This document shows, one piece after another, positions 19,484 to 29,080 of a stretch of 64,000 nucleotides of DNA. Location: assembly GCA_023258975.1 (NCBI GenBank), contig JAHFRD010000001.1, positions 1 through 64,000 of the forward strand. Direction: 5' to 3'. Within the stretch, counting starts at the first letter, position 1; each line of letters starts with the position of its first letter. The position numbers and the translations under genes were made by a program. The notes below the pieces were generated by a model. It had not been told where the DNA came from and searched no databases. It saw only the letters and a list, made by a program, of their open reading frames with translations. The DNA is from Hydrogenophilales bacterium (GTDB lineage: Bacteria; Pseudomonadota; Gammaproteobacteria; Burkholderiales; Thiobacillaceae).

Positions 19484-20303
19484 TATCCATGCCCAAAATG
19501 AGACCTCGCAGCACGGTGAGGACGGCATTCTTCAATACCTGATTTCTCTGCTGGGGGATAAGTGCATTCCCTCCTGCTGCGAATTCGGAGCATGGGATGG
19601 CATTGCCATGTCCAACACCTACCGTCTCTGGGCCAAACAGGGCTGGTCAGCCATTTTGATCGAAGGGGACGCGAAGAAATACCCCTTGTTGCTGGAGAAC
19701 ACTCGTGCATTTCCCAAAGTCCGCGCGTTTCGACAAATGCTGGAAGCGCGAGGCGCGGGCTGCCTAGATACCCTTTTCGCCCGCGAGGGACTGGAGTCGG
19801 AAATCGGCCTGCTCTCCATCGACATCGACTCCATCGACTACTACATCTTCAAATATCTCGAACGAGTCCACCCCCAGATCGTGGTTGTGGAATTCAATCA
19901 AGGCATTCCACCCCACATCGACTATGTCGACCCCGAAGGGCAGGTTTATCTGCGCTGCTCGGCCAAAGCACTGGAACGACTGGGCCGGGAGAAGGGATTC
20001 CGACTGGCCTGCTGCACCAAGACCAATGCGATTTTTCTTCGCGAAGACTTGGCTGCTGCCTGCCATATTCCAGAATTGCCCGTGGAATATCTGTTCGACT
20101 ACAGCGAACTGGCCCCTGCCCAGATCCGGATCAACCACGCCAACAGCAAATATCCGATATGGACCTCCAGACAGCGGGGTGGTCTGAAATTCCTCAACAA
20201 GGCGTATTACTTCCTTTCCGCCAAGCTCAATCGCAAACAATCCTGGATCAAGCCCCCGGCGGAAGTACGCGAGGCGATGCGCCGGGCCGGACTGGATTTC
20301 TGA
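19467..20303 (+). CDS. FkbM-like methyltransferase-fold protein
   Basis: A 278-residue protein with SQHGEDGILQYLISLLGDK, then CCEFGAWDGIAMSNTYRLW (motif I position of a SAM-binding fold), GWSAILIEGDAKKYPLLL and SIDIDSIDYYIFKYL. This arrangement matches proteins related to FkbM methyltransferases that occur in polysaccharide loci. The glycine-rich loop is less canonical than in proven methyltransferases, so catalytic activity is an inference. The TTG start at 19467 is supported by AGGAG seven bases upstream; the gene begins inside the ligase coding sequence. The C-terminus is basic. Confidence 0.7.
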   Translation: MFQKLNIHAQNETSQHGEDGILQYLISLLGDKCIPSCCEFGAWDGIAMSNTYRLWAKQGWSAILIEGDAKKYPLLLENTRAFPKVRAFRQMLEARGAGCLDTLFAREGLESEIGLLSIDIDSIDYYIFKYLERVHPQIVVVEFNQGIPPHIDYVDPEGQVYLRCSAKALERLGREKGFRLACCTKTNAIFLREDLAAACHIPELPVEYLFDYSELAPAQIRINHANSKYPIWTSRQRGGLKFLNKAYYFLSAKLNRKQSWIKPPAEVREAMRRAGLDF

Positions 20304-20334
20304 TACCCGGCTTTCTCGACCGAAATCGCATTTC

Positions 20335-21465
20335 ATGCAGCGCCCACCTGCCATTGCACAAATCAAGCTCCATCGCCATTTCGGCGGGGGCGAGGTTTAT
20401 GCGCGCTTTCTTTGCGCTGCCCTGGATGGCCTGGGCCATCCCAACCTCATCCTGACACACCCCCGCGCAACCTACTGGAATACCCTGAAACTTCCGGCGG
20501 GAACCCTCCGCCATGAGGCTGCCACGCCGGAAGAGGCGATCCGCGCCATTCCAAAGGGTATCCCCGTGATTTCCCATGCTCCTCTGCCGCAATCCCTGCT
20601 CCGACAAGCAACTGCACGCAACCCGATGAGTTGCATCGTGCATATGCCTTTTACCGGGAAGGCGGAAGATTTCGCGGGCTACGAAAGGGTTTTCGCTGTA
20701 TCGGAACATGTTGCGAACAGTTTGCGGCAAAGAGGAGTGGAACCCTGGCCGGAACCCCTCCTCGGCGTGGCTGATTTCCAAAGAGGTAGCGCAGGCGACG
20801 GCAGCATCCAACGTCGTTCGGAATTCGATTGGGATCAGCGCAAGGTACGCGACCGCCTTCTGGGATTGAGCGAGTCCATCTGGTCACGCCTGCGCCCCCA
20901 GGCTACCTATGTGCGCAACCCCGCCCATTTAAACCTCTGTGTCGTCTCCCGCCTCACCACCATCAAGAAATTCCCGGAACTCTTCACCCTGCTCGCGCCG
21001 ATCATGGCGGAGTTTCCCCGTGTACGCTTGGAACTGTTCGGCGCCGGCGGCTATGCCCAGGTTCGCGACACGCGCGTCGCGCTACGCCCATTGGGCGAGC
21101 GTGTACGTTTCTGGGGACACCAGACCGACATCACCACCATCTACCGCAACGTGGATTGCGTCCTATCAGGCCTGCCGGAACGTGAAGCCCTGGGGCTAAA
21201 CCTTATCGAGGCGCAACAACTCGGCACGCCGGTCATCGCCGTGGACGCCCCGCCTTTTACCGAAACCGTGGCCCACGGCGTCACCGGCTGGCTTTACCGG
21301 GATCCACGGGAGGATCGTGGGGAGGACTTCCGTTCGCTCCTCCGGAGTTTTCTCGACCACCGCCTGGAACTGGATCGCTCCGGCGCAAAGGCTCACCTGC
21401 AACGTTTCTCGATGCCCGCTTTCATGGAGCGGGTACAACGCGCCTGGGGAATATGGCTGCCATGA
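20335..21465 (+). CDS. Glycosyltransferase family 4
   Basis: A 376-residue GT-B protein. The N-terminal acceptor half begins AQIKLHRHFGGGEVYARFL. The donor half has NLCVVSRLTTIKKFPELFTLL, then LELFGAGGY, and the E-x7-E segment LPEREALGLNLIEAQQLGTPVIAVDAP. Acceptor and sugar unknown. The next gene starts inside its last codons (ATGA overlap), so this pair closes the rightward cluster. Confidence 0.83.
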   Translation: MQRPPAIAQIKLHRHFGGGEVYARFLCAALDGLGHPNLILTHPRATYWNTLKLPAGTLRHEAATPEEAIRAIPKGIPVISHAPLPQSLLRQATARNPMSCIVHMPFTGKAEDFAGYERVFAVSEHVANSLRQRGVEPWPEPLLGVADFQRGSAGDGSIQRRSEFDWDQRKVRDRLLGLSESIWSRLRPQATYVRNPAHLNLCVVSRLTTIKKFPELFTLLAPIMAEFPRVRLELFGAGGYAQVRDTRVALRPLGERVRFWGHQTDITTIYRNVDCVLSGLPEREALGLNLIEAQQLGTPVIAVDAPPFTETVAHGVTGWLYRDPREDRGEDFRSLLRSFLDHRLELDRSGAKAHLQRFSMPAFMERVQRAWGIWLP

Positions 21466-22526
21466 TCGAAATACCAGACAACGCAAAAATCCTGCTCATC
21501 CGCCGCGACAATATCGGCGATCTGTTGCTCACCACCCCCCTGATCCACACCTTGCGCCAGCGCTACCCAAGGGCACGTATCGATCTTCTGGTGAACAGCT
21601 ACAACGCCCCCATCATCCAGACCAACCCCGACGTGAATACGATTCACGTCTATACCAAGGGCAAACACCGGGGAGCTCGGAGCTTGGCCGGTATTTATCT
21701 GCAACGGCTGAAAATGTACCTGACCATGCGTAAAGTCGGTTATGACCTCGCCATCCTGACTACCACCCACAATCCCCGGCGCGACTATCGGCTGGCCCGC
21801 TCCGCCGGCGCAAAAATCATGGTGGGTTTTTCCTCCGGCGCGGAGGATTCCATGCGACCCCTGCTCCAACATCCCATCGACAACCCCTGGAGCGGATCTC
21901 TACATCTGGTCGAGGAACTCGCCCACATTACCCGCGCCTTCGGCATCGACGCGCAACCAGGCCCCTTGGTGCTGGTTCCCGACGCGCTGGAAGTGGCCAA
22001 GGCCAGAAAAAGGATAGGCATACCCGCAGGCTTGGTGCTTGGAATTCATATCAGCGCACGCAAACCACCGCAACGCTGGCCGGTAGAACGATTCTCGGAA
22101 CTGATCCGACGATTGCATGCCGATGGCCAGGTCGGGCACTTCCTGTTGTTCTGGTCGCCGGGCCCAGCAAACCACCCGCAACACCCTGGCGACGATGAAA
22201 AGGCCGCACAACTCTTGGAACTGACACGTGGACTCCCGGTAACCCCCTTTTCCACCCGACACCTCCCCGAACTGGTGGCAGGGCTATCCCTGACGGATCA
22301 GGTGATTTGCAGTGATGGGGGTGGGATGCATGTTGCCGCAGCCCTGGGCAAACCCATCCTCTGTTTTTTCGGGAACTCCGATCCGGTGGTCTGGCATCCC
22401 TGGGGCGTGCCGCACGAACTCTTGCGCCCCGCGAGCGAGAACGTCAGTAACGTCTCCGTGGAGGACACCCTGGAAGCCTGGCGGCGTCTCAACAGAAATT
22501 TGGAGTCTTCATCAACGCCCCGTTGA
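21462..22526 (+). CDS. Glycosyltransferase family 9 (heptosyltransferase-like)
   Basis: A GT9 enzyme of ~354 residues: KILLIRRDNIGDLLLTTPLIHTL at the N-terminus, with the canonical G-D acceptor-site motif, then LGIHISARKPPQRWPVERFSELI and VICSDGGGMHVAAALGKPILCFFG. It is the third GT9 member in the cluster and the most canonical of the rightward ones. ATG 21462 overlaps the previous stop as ATGA; ATG 21453 would add three residues. Its 3' end overlaps the 3' end of the opposing gene by 15 bp. Confidence 0.84.
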   Translation: MIEIPDNAKILLIRRDNIGDLLLTTPLIHTLRQRYPRARIDLLVNSYNAPIIQTNPDVNTIHVYTKGKHRGARSLAGIYLQRLKMYLTMRKVGYDLAILTTTHNPRRDYRLARSAGAKIMVGFSSGAEDSMRPLLQHPIDNPWSGSLHLVEELAHITRAFGIDAQPGPLVLVPDALEVAKARKRIGIPAGLVLGIHISARKPPQRWPVERFSELIRRLHADGQVGHFLLFWSPGPANHPQHPGDDEKAAQLLELTRGLPVTPFSTRHLPELVAGLSLTDQVICSDGGGMHVAAALGKPILCFFGNSDPVVWHPWGVPHELLRPASENVSNVSVEDTLEAWRRLNRNLESSSTPR

Positions 22527-23279
22527 AGACTCCCGCAGCAACTCCCGCAGCTTCGCGTACTTGAGAAAGCTGGTCAAACAACCAATGGCGATATGGATCA
22601 GTCCCGGCACACCATCCAGAAAACCGCGGCGCAGAAAATAAAACTTCATGAAGCGAATTAGTGGGCTGGTCAGCATCTTCACCACGCTGAAACGCTTGCC
22701 GGTTTCGCGCATCCGTTCGGCTTGCAGATCGGTATAGCGGTTCTGCTTCTGCAAATAGTCCGCTAAACCCTGTTCCGATTCGTGCAACAAGTCGCCAGTA
22801 AGGCGGCCTACCCTTTCGGCTTCCAGTTTTTCATGCACAGCATCCTCGCTCCAGTTGGCATGGTGGCGATTGAACAGACGGGCACACCAGTCGGGATAGC
22901 CTTCGCCGTGACGCAGCCAGCGGCCCATGAAGCGATTGCGGCGGGGGAGGAGGTAGGCATCGGCCTCTGGCGCCAGCAATACTTGCTCGATGCTTGCGCG
23001 TAGTTCCGGCGTCAACCTCTCATCCGCGTCCAGGGAAAGTATCCAGTCGTGTTTCGCCTGCAAGGCGGCAAAGCGTTTCTGCGGGCCGTAGCCCAGCCAG
23101 CCCTGGTGGATGACCCTTGCGCCCAGGCGTTCCGCCACGGCCACGGTATCGTCGTCGCTGCCGGAATCTACAACCAGCACTTCATCCACGCCGGGAACAC
23201 TGGCGATGCAGTCGGGCAACAGCCGCGCGGCGTTGCGCGTGATGATGACCAGGGAAAAGGGGATGCACGTTTGATTCAT
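22512..23279 (-). CDS. Glycosyltransferase family 2, WaaE/KdtX-like
   Basis: A 255-residue GT-A enzyme: FSLVIITRNAARLLPDCIASV, the metal-binding DxD motif in HDWILSLDADERLTPEL near residue 85, and the acceptor region YPDWCARLFNRHHANWSEDAVHE. This is the architecture of WaaE (LPS core beta-1,4-glucosyltransferase). A hydrophobic/basic C-terminal helix (LIRFMKFYFLRRGFLDGVPG) should attach it to the inner membrane, as usual in this family. It starts 8 bp after waaF on the same strand and so closes the leftward heptose operon. Confidence 0.85.
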   Translation of the reverse strand: MNQTCIPFSLVIITRNAARLLPDCIASVPGVDEVLVVDSGSDDDTVAVAERLGARVIHQGWLGYGPQKRFAALQAKHDWILSLDADERLTPELRASIEQVLLAPEADAYLLPRRNRFMGRWLRHGEGYPDWCARLFNRHHANWSEDAVHEKLEAERVGRLTGDLLHESEQGLADYLQKQNRYTDLQAERMRETGKRFSVVKMLTSPLIRFMKFYFLRRGFLDGVPGLIHIAIGCLTSFLKYAKLRELLRESSTGR

Positions 23280-23286
23280 CCTGGGT

Positions 23287-24354
23287 TCATTCCGGTATCG
23301 CCTCCAGCACTCTCTCCGGCCTCAGCTTGTTCAGGCAGTCCAGATGCCCCAACGGGCATTCGCGTTTGAAGCAGGGGCTGCATTCCAGGCCGAGTCGAAC
23401 CACCCGCGCCCGTTCCGAATACGGCGGGGTATAGCCGGGGTCGGTGGAGCCATAAACGGCGATCACCGGAACATTGACCGCGGCGGCGATGTGCATCAGG
23501 CCGGAGTCGTTGCTGACCACGGCATCGGCGCAGGCGAGGAGGTCGACGGTTTCTTCGAGGGTGGTCTGGCCGGCGAGGTTGGCAACGGCTGCTTCCTCAC
23601 CCCCGGCCCCTCTCCCCGAGGGAGTGGGGAGAAGCGCGGCTATGGCCGCGCACACCGGCTGATCCTTGGCCGATCCGAACAGCCAGACCCGCCAGCCTTG
23701 CTCCAGCCTGGCGCGCGCCACCGCCGCGTAGTGGGCTTCCGGCCAGCGTTTGGCGGGGCCGTATTCGGCGCCAGGGCAGAGGGCGAGGATGCGGCGTTCA
23801 CGCGCGAGGCCAAGACGGGCAAGGCTGGCGCGTTGCGCTTCCGGGTTGACGACCAGCAGCGGTTGCGGGGGTGCAAGCGTTGCGCCCTCACCCCCGGCCC
23901 CTCCCCCAGGGAGGGCGGGGAGAAAGGCCAGCGCGCTATAGCGCTGCACCAGGCGGGGCATGGTCTGCTGGTCCAGCCGCCGCTTGTCGTTGAGCAGGCC
24001 GTGGCGGAATTCACCGAGGTAGCCTGTGCGCAGTGGAATGCCGGCGAAGAACGGCGCCAGGGCGGATTTCCAGGAGTTGGGCAGAACGATGGCCTGATCG
24101 TAGCGTTCAGCCGCCAGTTCACGGCCGAGACGCCAACGTTCCATCAAACCGAAGCTGCCATGCGCGAATGGCGCCACCAGGGCGCGGCGCACTTCCGGCA
24201 TGCGCGCGAGTATCCCGTGCGACCAGGCCGGGGTGAGCACGTCGAGTTCGAGGCCGGGGTGGCGCGCGGCCAGCGCCTTGAACAGGCTTTGCGCCATCAG
24301 CATGTCGCCCACCCAGGAAGGGCCGACGACCAGGCAGCGATAGCGCGTCCCCAT
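23287..24354 (-). CDS. waaF: ADP-heptose:LPS heptosyltransferase II
   Basis: GT9 enzyme that adds heptose II to the inner core. It shows LVVGPSWVGDMLMAQSLFKAL at the N-terminus, PGAEYGPAKRWPEAHYAAVA in the middle, and ADAVVSNDSGLMHIAAAVNVPVIAVYGSTDP in the donor site, all WaaF-type. Its ATG overlaps the hldD stop (TGATG). At 355 residues it is slightly long because two short Gly/Pro-rich segments (ALPGGGAGGEGAT and LPTPSGRGAGGEE) interrupt otherwise conserved surroundings. Each is encoded by an in-frame 39-bp GC-rich repeat, described separately. Both fall where loops would be expected, so the enzyme is probably still active. Confidence 0.92.
   Translation of the reverse strand: MGTRYRCLVVGPSWVGDMLMAQSLFKALAARHPGLELDVLTPAWSHGILARMPEVRRALVAPFAHGSFGLMERWRLGRELAAERYDQAIVLPNSWKSALAPFFAGIPLRTGYLGEFRHGLLNDKRRLDQQTMPRLVQRYSALAFLPALPGGGAGGEGATLAPPQPLLVVNPEAQRASLARLGLARERRILALCPGAEYGPAKRWPEAHYAAVARARLEQGWRVWLFGSAKDQPVCAAIAALLPTPSGRGAGGEEAAVANLAGQTTLEETVDLLACADAVVSNDSGLMHIAAAVNVPVIAVYGSTDPGYTPPYSERARVVRLGLECSPCFKRECPLGHLDCLNKLRPERVLEAIPE
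23595..23633 (-). repeat. In-frame 39-bp GC-rich palindromic repeat inside waaF, copy 1
   Basis: The + strand begins cctcacccccggcccctctc, continues ...gagggagtggggagaa, and folds on itself (CTCCCC with GGGGAG). It encodes 13 residues, LPTPSGRGAGGEE, with no frame change. It shares almost its whole sequence with the copy 250 bp away. Confidence 0.85.
23886..23924 (-). repeat. In-frame 39-bp GC-rich palindromic repeat inside waaF, copy 2
   Basis: The + strand begins cctcacccccggcccctccc, continues ...agggagggcggggagaa, and is the same length as copy 1 with a handful of differences. It encodes a Pro/Gly-rich segment (LPALPGGGAGGEG) between GT9 beta-strand segments. Confidence 0.85.
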
Positions 24355-25304
24355 CAGGCCGGGTTCTGTTCCAGCCAGGCGAGGTACTTGGGTACGCCCT
24401 GCTCCACCGTCATGAACTCCGCCGTGTAACCGGCCTGGCGCAGGCGGGAAATATCCGCCTGGGTGTAGCTCTGGTAACGGCCCTTGAGGTGGTCGGGGAA
24501 GGGGGTGTATTCGATCTCGCCGCAGCCGTGGTACTGGATCACCGCGCGCGCCACATCGTTGAAGCTCTGCGCGCGGCCGGTGCCGACGTTGAAGATGCCG
24601 GAGACGCCGGGGTTGTCGAGCAGCCACAGCTTTACCGCGATGGCGTCGTCGACATGGATGAAATCGCGCAATTGCTCGCCGTTGCCGTAGCCGTCGGTGC
24701 CCTCGAACAGCCTGACCTTGCCGTCCTTGAGTATCTGGTTGTGGAAGTGGAAGGCGACGCTGGACATGCCGCCCTTGTGCTGCTCGCGCGGGCCGTAGAC
24801 GTTGAAGTAGCGCAGGCCGCAGACCTGGCTGGTCAGCGCGCTCTGGTAGCGGCGCAGGTACTGGTCGAACTGAAACTTGGAGAAGGCGTACATGTTGAGC
24901 GGCTTCTCGTGCGGGCGTTCTTCCTTGAACACCGGCCCCATGCCGTAGACCGAGGCGGAGGAGGCGTAGATGAACGGCGCTTCGATGGCCTGGCACCAAT
25001 GCAACAGCGTCTTGGTGTACTCGAAATTGTTCTTCATGATGAATTCGCCATCCCACTCGGTGGTGGCGGAACAAGCGCCTTCATGAATGACGGCGTCGAT
25101 TTTTCCAAACTCCCAGCCGGACTGGATGTGCTTGATGAAATCGAGCCGATCGACGTAATCGACGATGTCGCAATCGGCCAGATTCCTGAACTTGATGCCT
25201 TCCTTGAGATCGTCGACCACCAGGATGTCGGAAATACCGCGCTGGTTGAGCGCCTTGACCATGTTGCTGCCGATAAGGCCGGCGCCGCCGGTGATGATGT
25301 ACAT
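24354..25304 (-). CDS. hldD: ADP-L-glycero-D-manno-heptose 6-epimerase
   Basis: An extended short-chain dehydrogenase that converts ADP-D-glycero- to ADP-L-glycero-D-manno-heptose, the donor used by the GT9 enzymes here. The N-terminal nucleotide loop is [18 protein letters not shown], the catalytic tyrosine-lysine pair is in [14 protein letters not shown], and the family-specific [20 protein letters not shown] follows. 316 residues is normal. It starts 3 bp after hldE and its stop overlaps the waaF start, giving a pathway-ordered operon hldE-hldD-waaF-waaE. Confidence 0.95.
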   Translation of the reverse strand: MYIITGGAGLIGSNMVKALNQRGISDILVVDDLKEGIKFRNLADCDIVDYVDRLDFIKHIQSGWEFGKIDAVIHEGACSATTEWDGEFIMKNNFEYTKTLLHWCQAIEAPFIYASSASVYGMGPVFKEERPHEKPLNMYAFSKFQFDQYLRRYQSALTSQVCGLRYFNVYGPREQHKGGMSSVAFHFHNQILKDGKVRLFEGTDGYGNGEQLRDFIHVDDAIAVKLWLLDNPGVSGIFNVGTGRAQSFNDVARAVIQYHGCGEIEYTPFPDHLKGRYQSYTQADISRLRQAGYTAEFMTVEQGVPKYLAWLEQNPA

Positions 25305-25307
25305 GCT

Positions 25308-26732
25308 TTACCCCTTTTTGATGGTTGCGATCATGGAGGAAGTGGAATGTCCGGACAGAAAGGGCAGCACCTTGACCTCGCCGCCCGCCGCCAGCACGCA
25401 TTCGCCGCCGGCGATGTCCTCGATGCGGTAATCGCCGCCCTTCACCAGCACGTCCGGGCACACCCGGCAGATCAGGCGTCGCGGGGTGTCTTCCGAAAAC
25501 GGCACCACCCAGTCCACCGCCGCCAGCGCGGCCAGCACGATCTCGCGCGCCTCGCGCGGATTCACCGGACGGGCCTCGCCTTTCAGGCGGCGCACCGAGT
25601 CGTCGTCATTCACCGCCACGATCAGGCGGTCGCCCAGGGCGCGCGCCTGTTGCAGATAAGTGACGTGGCCGGCATGGAGGATGTCGAAACAGCCGTTGGT
25701 CATGACGATGCGTTCTCCCGCCGCGCGCGCGCGCGCCACCAGAGCCACCAGATCGTCTTCCGTCACGGCGCCGGTCCGGATCGGCAGATGCTGCTCCATC
25801 GCCGCCGCCAGTTCGGCGGGAGACACCGTGGCCGTGCCCACCTTGCCCACCACCACGCCCGCGCCCAGGTTGGACAACGCCACCGCCTCGTGCATGGCCT
25901 CGCCCGCCGCCAGCGCGGCGGCAAGCACCGCCACCACGGTGTCGCCGGCGCCGGTCACGTCGTACACCTCGCGCGCGCGGGTAGGGAGATGCACTGGCGC
26001 GTGGCCGCGTTGCAGCAGGCACATGCCTTTTTCACTGCGGGTCACCAGGATGGCTTCCAGATCCAGCGCGTCACGCAGGGCGCAGCCCTTGGCGGCGAGA
26101 TCGACATCGTCCAGCACCGTCCCGACCACCGCCTCGAATTCCGACTGGTTCGGCGTGAGCAGGGTCGCGCCACGATAACGCTCGAAGTCCGTGCCCTTGG
26201 GATCGACCACCACCGGCAGGCCGCGTTCGCGCGCGGCTCGAATCAAGGGCTGGGGATCGCGCAGCACGCCTTTGGCGTAATCGGACAGCACTACCGCTTT
26301 CGCGCGCGGCAGGGCTTGCAGGAAGCGGTCGAGGATGCCGCCGCCGTCACAAGCAACAAAACCGTCCTCGAAATCCAGGCGGATGAGTTGCTGGTGCTTG
26401 GACAGAATGCGCAGCTTGGTGATGGTACGGCTGCCTGGAACCGCCACGAAGTCGCTGGCCACACCGCGCGTGGCGAGGCGATCCGCGAGCAGGCCGGCTT
26501 CGGCGTCCTCGCCCACCAGGCCGACCAGCGCGACCTGGGCGCCCAGGGCGGCGGCGTTGAGCGCCACGTTGGCGGCGCCGCCGGGGCGCAATTCGTCACC
26601 TTCCACCTTGACCACCGGCACCGGCGCCTCCGGAGAAATGCGCGAGGTCGGCCCCTGCCAGTAACGATCCAGCATCACGTCGCCCACGACCAACACGGAG
26701 GCGGCGGAAAAATCGGGCAGTTTCAAGTGCAT
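25308..26732 (-). CDS. hldE: Bifunctional heptose-7-phosphate kinase / heptose-1-phosphate adenylyltransferase
   Basis: The N-terminal ~310 residues are a ribokinase-like (PfkB) kinase: [37 protein letters not shown] and the catalytic [17 protein letters not shown]. The C-terminal ~130 residues are a nucleotidyltransferase with [19 protein letters not shown]. The two domains together perform the kinase and adenylyl steps of ADP-heptose synthesis in the cytoplasm. The fused form is usual in proteobacteria. ATG 26732 was chosen over a TTG six bases upstream. It diverges from gmhA, the enzyme of the preceding step, across about 54 bp. Confidence 0.95.
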   Translation of the reverse strand: MHLKLPDFSAASVLVVGDVMLDRYWQGPTSRISPEAPVPVVKVEGDELRPGGAANVALNAAALGAQVALVGLVGEDAEAGLLADRLATRGVASDFVAVPGSRTITKLRILSKHQQLIRLDFEDGFVACDGGGILDRFLQALPRAKAVVLSDYAKGVLRDPQPLIRAARERGLPVVVDPKGTDFERYRGATLLTPNQSEFEAVVGTVLDDVDLAAKGCALRDALDLEAILVTRSEKGMCLLQRGHAPVHLPTRAREVYDVTGAGDTVVAVLAAALAAGEAMHEAVALSNLGAGVVVGKVGTATVSPAELAAAMEQHLPIRTGAVTEDDLVALVARARAAGERIVMTNGCFDILHAGHVTYLQQARALGDRLIVAVNDDDSVRRLKGEARPVNPREAREIVLAALAAVDWVVPFSEDTPRRLICRVCPDVLVKGGDYRIEDIAGGECVLAAGGEVKVLPFLSGHSTSSMIATIKKG

Positions 26733-26786
26733 GGGCAAGGAATTGGATGGTTAAATCGGCGCGTATTCTACTTGGGCCAACCCGAC

Positions 26787-27356
26787 ATGCCTTCGATTTC
26801 AGCCATCTTCGACGCCCACCTGGAGGCTATCCAGGCGCTGCGCGCACAGGAAACCACGATTCAGGAACTTGGCGCGCATCTGATCACCTGCCTGCGCTAC
26901 GGCAACCGAATATTCCTTTGCGGCAACGGCGGCAGCGCGGCGGATGCCCAACACATCGCCGCCGAACTGGTTTGCCGCTTCGAGACCAAGCGCCGCGCCC
27001 TCCCCGCCATCGCATTGACCACCGACACCTCCGCGCTCACCGCCATCGGCAACGACTTCGGTTACGAACGCGTGTTCGCCCGCCAGATCGAGGCGCTGGC
27101 GCGGCCCGGCGACCTGCTGATCGCCATTTCCACCAGCGGCGACAGCGGCAACATCGTCGCGGCGGTGGAACAGGCGGACGAAATGGGGCTGGTCACGATC
27201 GGCCTGCTCGGCGGCGGTGGCGGGAAGCTGCTCGACATGGCCGCCCACTCGCTCGTCGTACCAGCCCACGTCACCGCGCGCATCCAGGAGTGCCACATCC
27301 TGATCGGCCATATCTGGTGCGGCATGATCGACGAAGCTTTCGCGGAAACGGCATAG
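26787..27356 (+). CDS. gmhA: Sedoheptulose-7-phosphate isomerase
   Basis: A 189-residue SIS-domain protein that makes D-glycero-D-manno-heptose 7-phosphate, the first committed step to ADP-heptose. Motifs: FLCGNGGSAADAQHIAAELVCRF near residue 45, LTTDTSALTAIGNDFGYERVF, AISTSGDSGNIVAAV and C-terminal ECHILIGHIWCGMID. DiaA, a close paralogue acting in replication initiation, is the alternative. The divergent position from hldE and the surrounding heptose operon favour GmhA. xseA follows in the same direction. Confidence 0.88.
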   Translation: MPSISAIFDAHLEAIQALRAQETTIQELGAHLITCLRYGNRIFLCGNGGSAADAQHIAAELVCRFETKRRALPAIALTTDTSALTAIGNDFGYERVFARQIEALARPGDLLIAISTSGDSGNIVAAVEQADEMGLVTIGLLGGGGGKLLDMAAHSLVVPAHVTARIQECHILIGHIWCGMIDEAFAETA

Positions 27357-27384
27357 CCGGGCATTCTTGTTGACGCCTCCCGCC

Positions 27385-28701
27385 ATGTCCTCCTCCCCCA
27401 TCCTCACCGTCTCCGAACTCAACCGCCTGGCGCGCCTGGCGCTGGAGAAAGCGCTGCCGTCCTGCTGGGTGGCGGGAGAGATTTCCAATCTCAGCCGGGC
27501 AACCTCCGGGCACTGGTATTTCACCCTCAAGGACGCCCAGGCCGGGGTGCGCTGCGCCATGTTCCGCAACCGCAACCAGTTCGTGGACTGGCCGCCGCGC
27601 GAAGGCGACAGCGTCGAAGTGCGCGCGCAGCCGACCCTGTACGAAGCGCGCGGCGACTATCAGCTCATTGTCGAGGCCATGCGCCGCGCCGGCGCCGGCG
27701 CCCTGTTCGAGGCTTTCCTGCGCCTGAAGGCCAAACTGGAACAGGAGGGACTGTTCGCGCCGGAAAGGAAGCGCGCCCTCCCCCCCTTCCCGCGCGCCAT
27801 CGGCGTCATCACCTCGCCCCAGGCTGCGGCCCTGCGCGATGTTCTCGCCACGCTGAAACGACGCTGGCCGGCCGCGACCGTGGTGCTTTATCCGACCCCG
27901 GTTCAGGGCGCCGAGGCGCCCAGCAGCCTGCGCGCCGCCCTGGCGAACGCGGCGAGGCGGATGGAATGTGACGTGTTGTTGCTGGTACGCGGCGGCGGCA
28001 GCCTGGAAGACCTGTGGGCATTCAACGACGAAGGGCTGGCGCGCGCCATCGCCGCCAGTCCCGTCCCGGTCGTTTCCGGCGTCGGCCACGAAACCGATTT
28101 CACCATCGCCGATTTCGTCGCCGACCTGCGCGCGCCCACGCCCACTGGCGCCGCCCAACTCGCCACCCCGGATCGCGAGGAACTCGCGCAGCACCTCGAC
28201 CACCTGGCGCGGCGCCAGGCGCACGCGCGGCGGCGGCACATGGCATCACTGGCGCAACGCCTGGACAGCCTCACGCGGCGCCTGCGCCACCCCGCGCAGC
28301 ACCTGGCCGCGCAACGCCGGCACCTGAATCATTTGGCCGATCGCCTGCACCTGGCGCGATCCACCCAGCGGGAACGCGCGCGGCAACGGCTCGACCGCCT
28401 GAGCGAACGCCTCGCCGCCGGCAAACCCGACCCGACCGCGCTACGCGAACGGTTGGCGCGCCTGCGCGCTTCGCTTGTTCGCGCCTGGGCCACCCACCCC
28501 GACCGCAACCGCCTGGCCGCCCTCGGCGCCCACCTCGGCCACCTCAATCCACGGGCCGTGCTGGAACGCGGCTACAGCATCACCCGCGATGCGCGCGGGC
28601 GCGTGGTCAGGGATGGCGCGTCGCTGACCGAAGGAGAACGGCTGGATCTGACTTTCGCCCACGGGAAAGCGAGCGCGCGGGTTGTAAACCGGGAACACTA
28701 A
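27385..28701 (+). CDS. xseA: Exodeoxyribonuclease VII large subunit
   Basis: A 438-residue nuclease subunit that degrades single-stranded DNA. It has the N-terminal OB fold (CWVAGEISNLSRATSGHWYFTLKD), the catalytic domain (AIGVITSPQAAALRDVLATL and LLLVRGGGSLEDLWAFNDE, then PVVSGVGHETDFTIADFVAD) and a long arginine-rich coiled coil from about 260 to 380. The C-terminus LERGYSITRDARGRVV is conserved. The ATG at 27385 gives the family N-terminus; in-frame TTG codons at 27367/27370 lie upstream. The small subunit xseB is not adjacent. Confidence 0.93.
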   Translation: MSSSPILTVSELNRLARLALEKALPSCWVAGEISNLSRATSGHWYFTLKDAQAGVRCAMFRNRNQFVDWPPREGDSVEVRAQPTLYEARGDYQLIVEAMRRAGAGALFEAFLRLKAKLEQEGLFAPERKRALPPFPRAIGVITSPQAAALRDVLATLKRRWPAATVVLYPTPVQGAEAPSSLRAALANAARRMECDVLLLVRGGGSLEDLWAFNDEGLARAIAASPVPVVSGVGHETDFTIADFVADLRAPTPTGAAQLATPDREELAQHLDHLARRQAHARRRHMASLAQRLDSLTRRLRHPAQHLAAQRRHLNHLADRLHLARSTQRERARQRLDRLSERLAAGKPDPTALRERLARLRASLVRAWATHPDRNRLAALGAHLGHLNPRAVLERGYSITRDARGRVVRDGASLTEGERLDLTFAHGKASARVVNREH

Positions 28702-28846
28702 CCTGGATGTTGCACAAAGAGGGCGAGATACGTTGTAAGCATTTGATACAACTGGAGTTATCCAGAAACCAATTCGTAAAAATGCCTACAGGTACTCGCC
28801 CTGCTGCTGATTTTGCCCCGGAGCAACTCCGGTTTCCGCCTGCTGC

Positions 28847-29080
28847 GTGATGATCACGACCAACCTGACCTTCGGGGAGTGGGCCAGCGTGTTTGGTGAC
28901 GCGAAGATGACGACAGCGTTGCTGGAGCGTCTGACGCACCACTGCCATATTGTGGAAACCGGCGACGAGTCGTTCCGCTTCTGCTACAGCAGCGCCACGG
29001 CAAAGTCGCGCATCAAGGCTCGGGAACTGAGCAAAAAAGGCAAGCCGCCAGAGACTTCAGAAGGGGATGCGCTGGTCTGA
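28847..29080 (+). pseudogene. C-terminal fragment of IS21-family helper ATPase IstB
   Basis: The 77 residues begin [19 protein letters not shown] and continue [24 protein letters not shown]. This is the strongly conserved C-terminal block of IstB, the AAA+ transposition helper of IS21 elements. Family members are ~250 residues, so about two thirds is missing. No istA transposase sequence remains, and the 145 bp between xseA and this fragment has no recognisable coding content. The element is therefore a dead right-hand remnant. Confidence 0.85.

Noticed and set aside
23595-23924. The two GC-rich repeats in waaF as a sequencing artefact or as part of a CRISPR
   Set aside because: They are the same length, differ at several bases and keep the frame; two copies 250 bp apart with coding spacer do not form an array.
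24489-26786. Long rightward frame upstream of and in phase with gmhA
   Set aside because: It runs antisense to hldD and hldE, both with full motifs. Only the part from ATG 26787 is the real gene.
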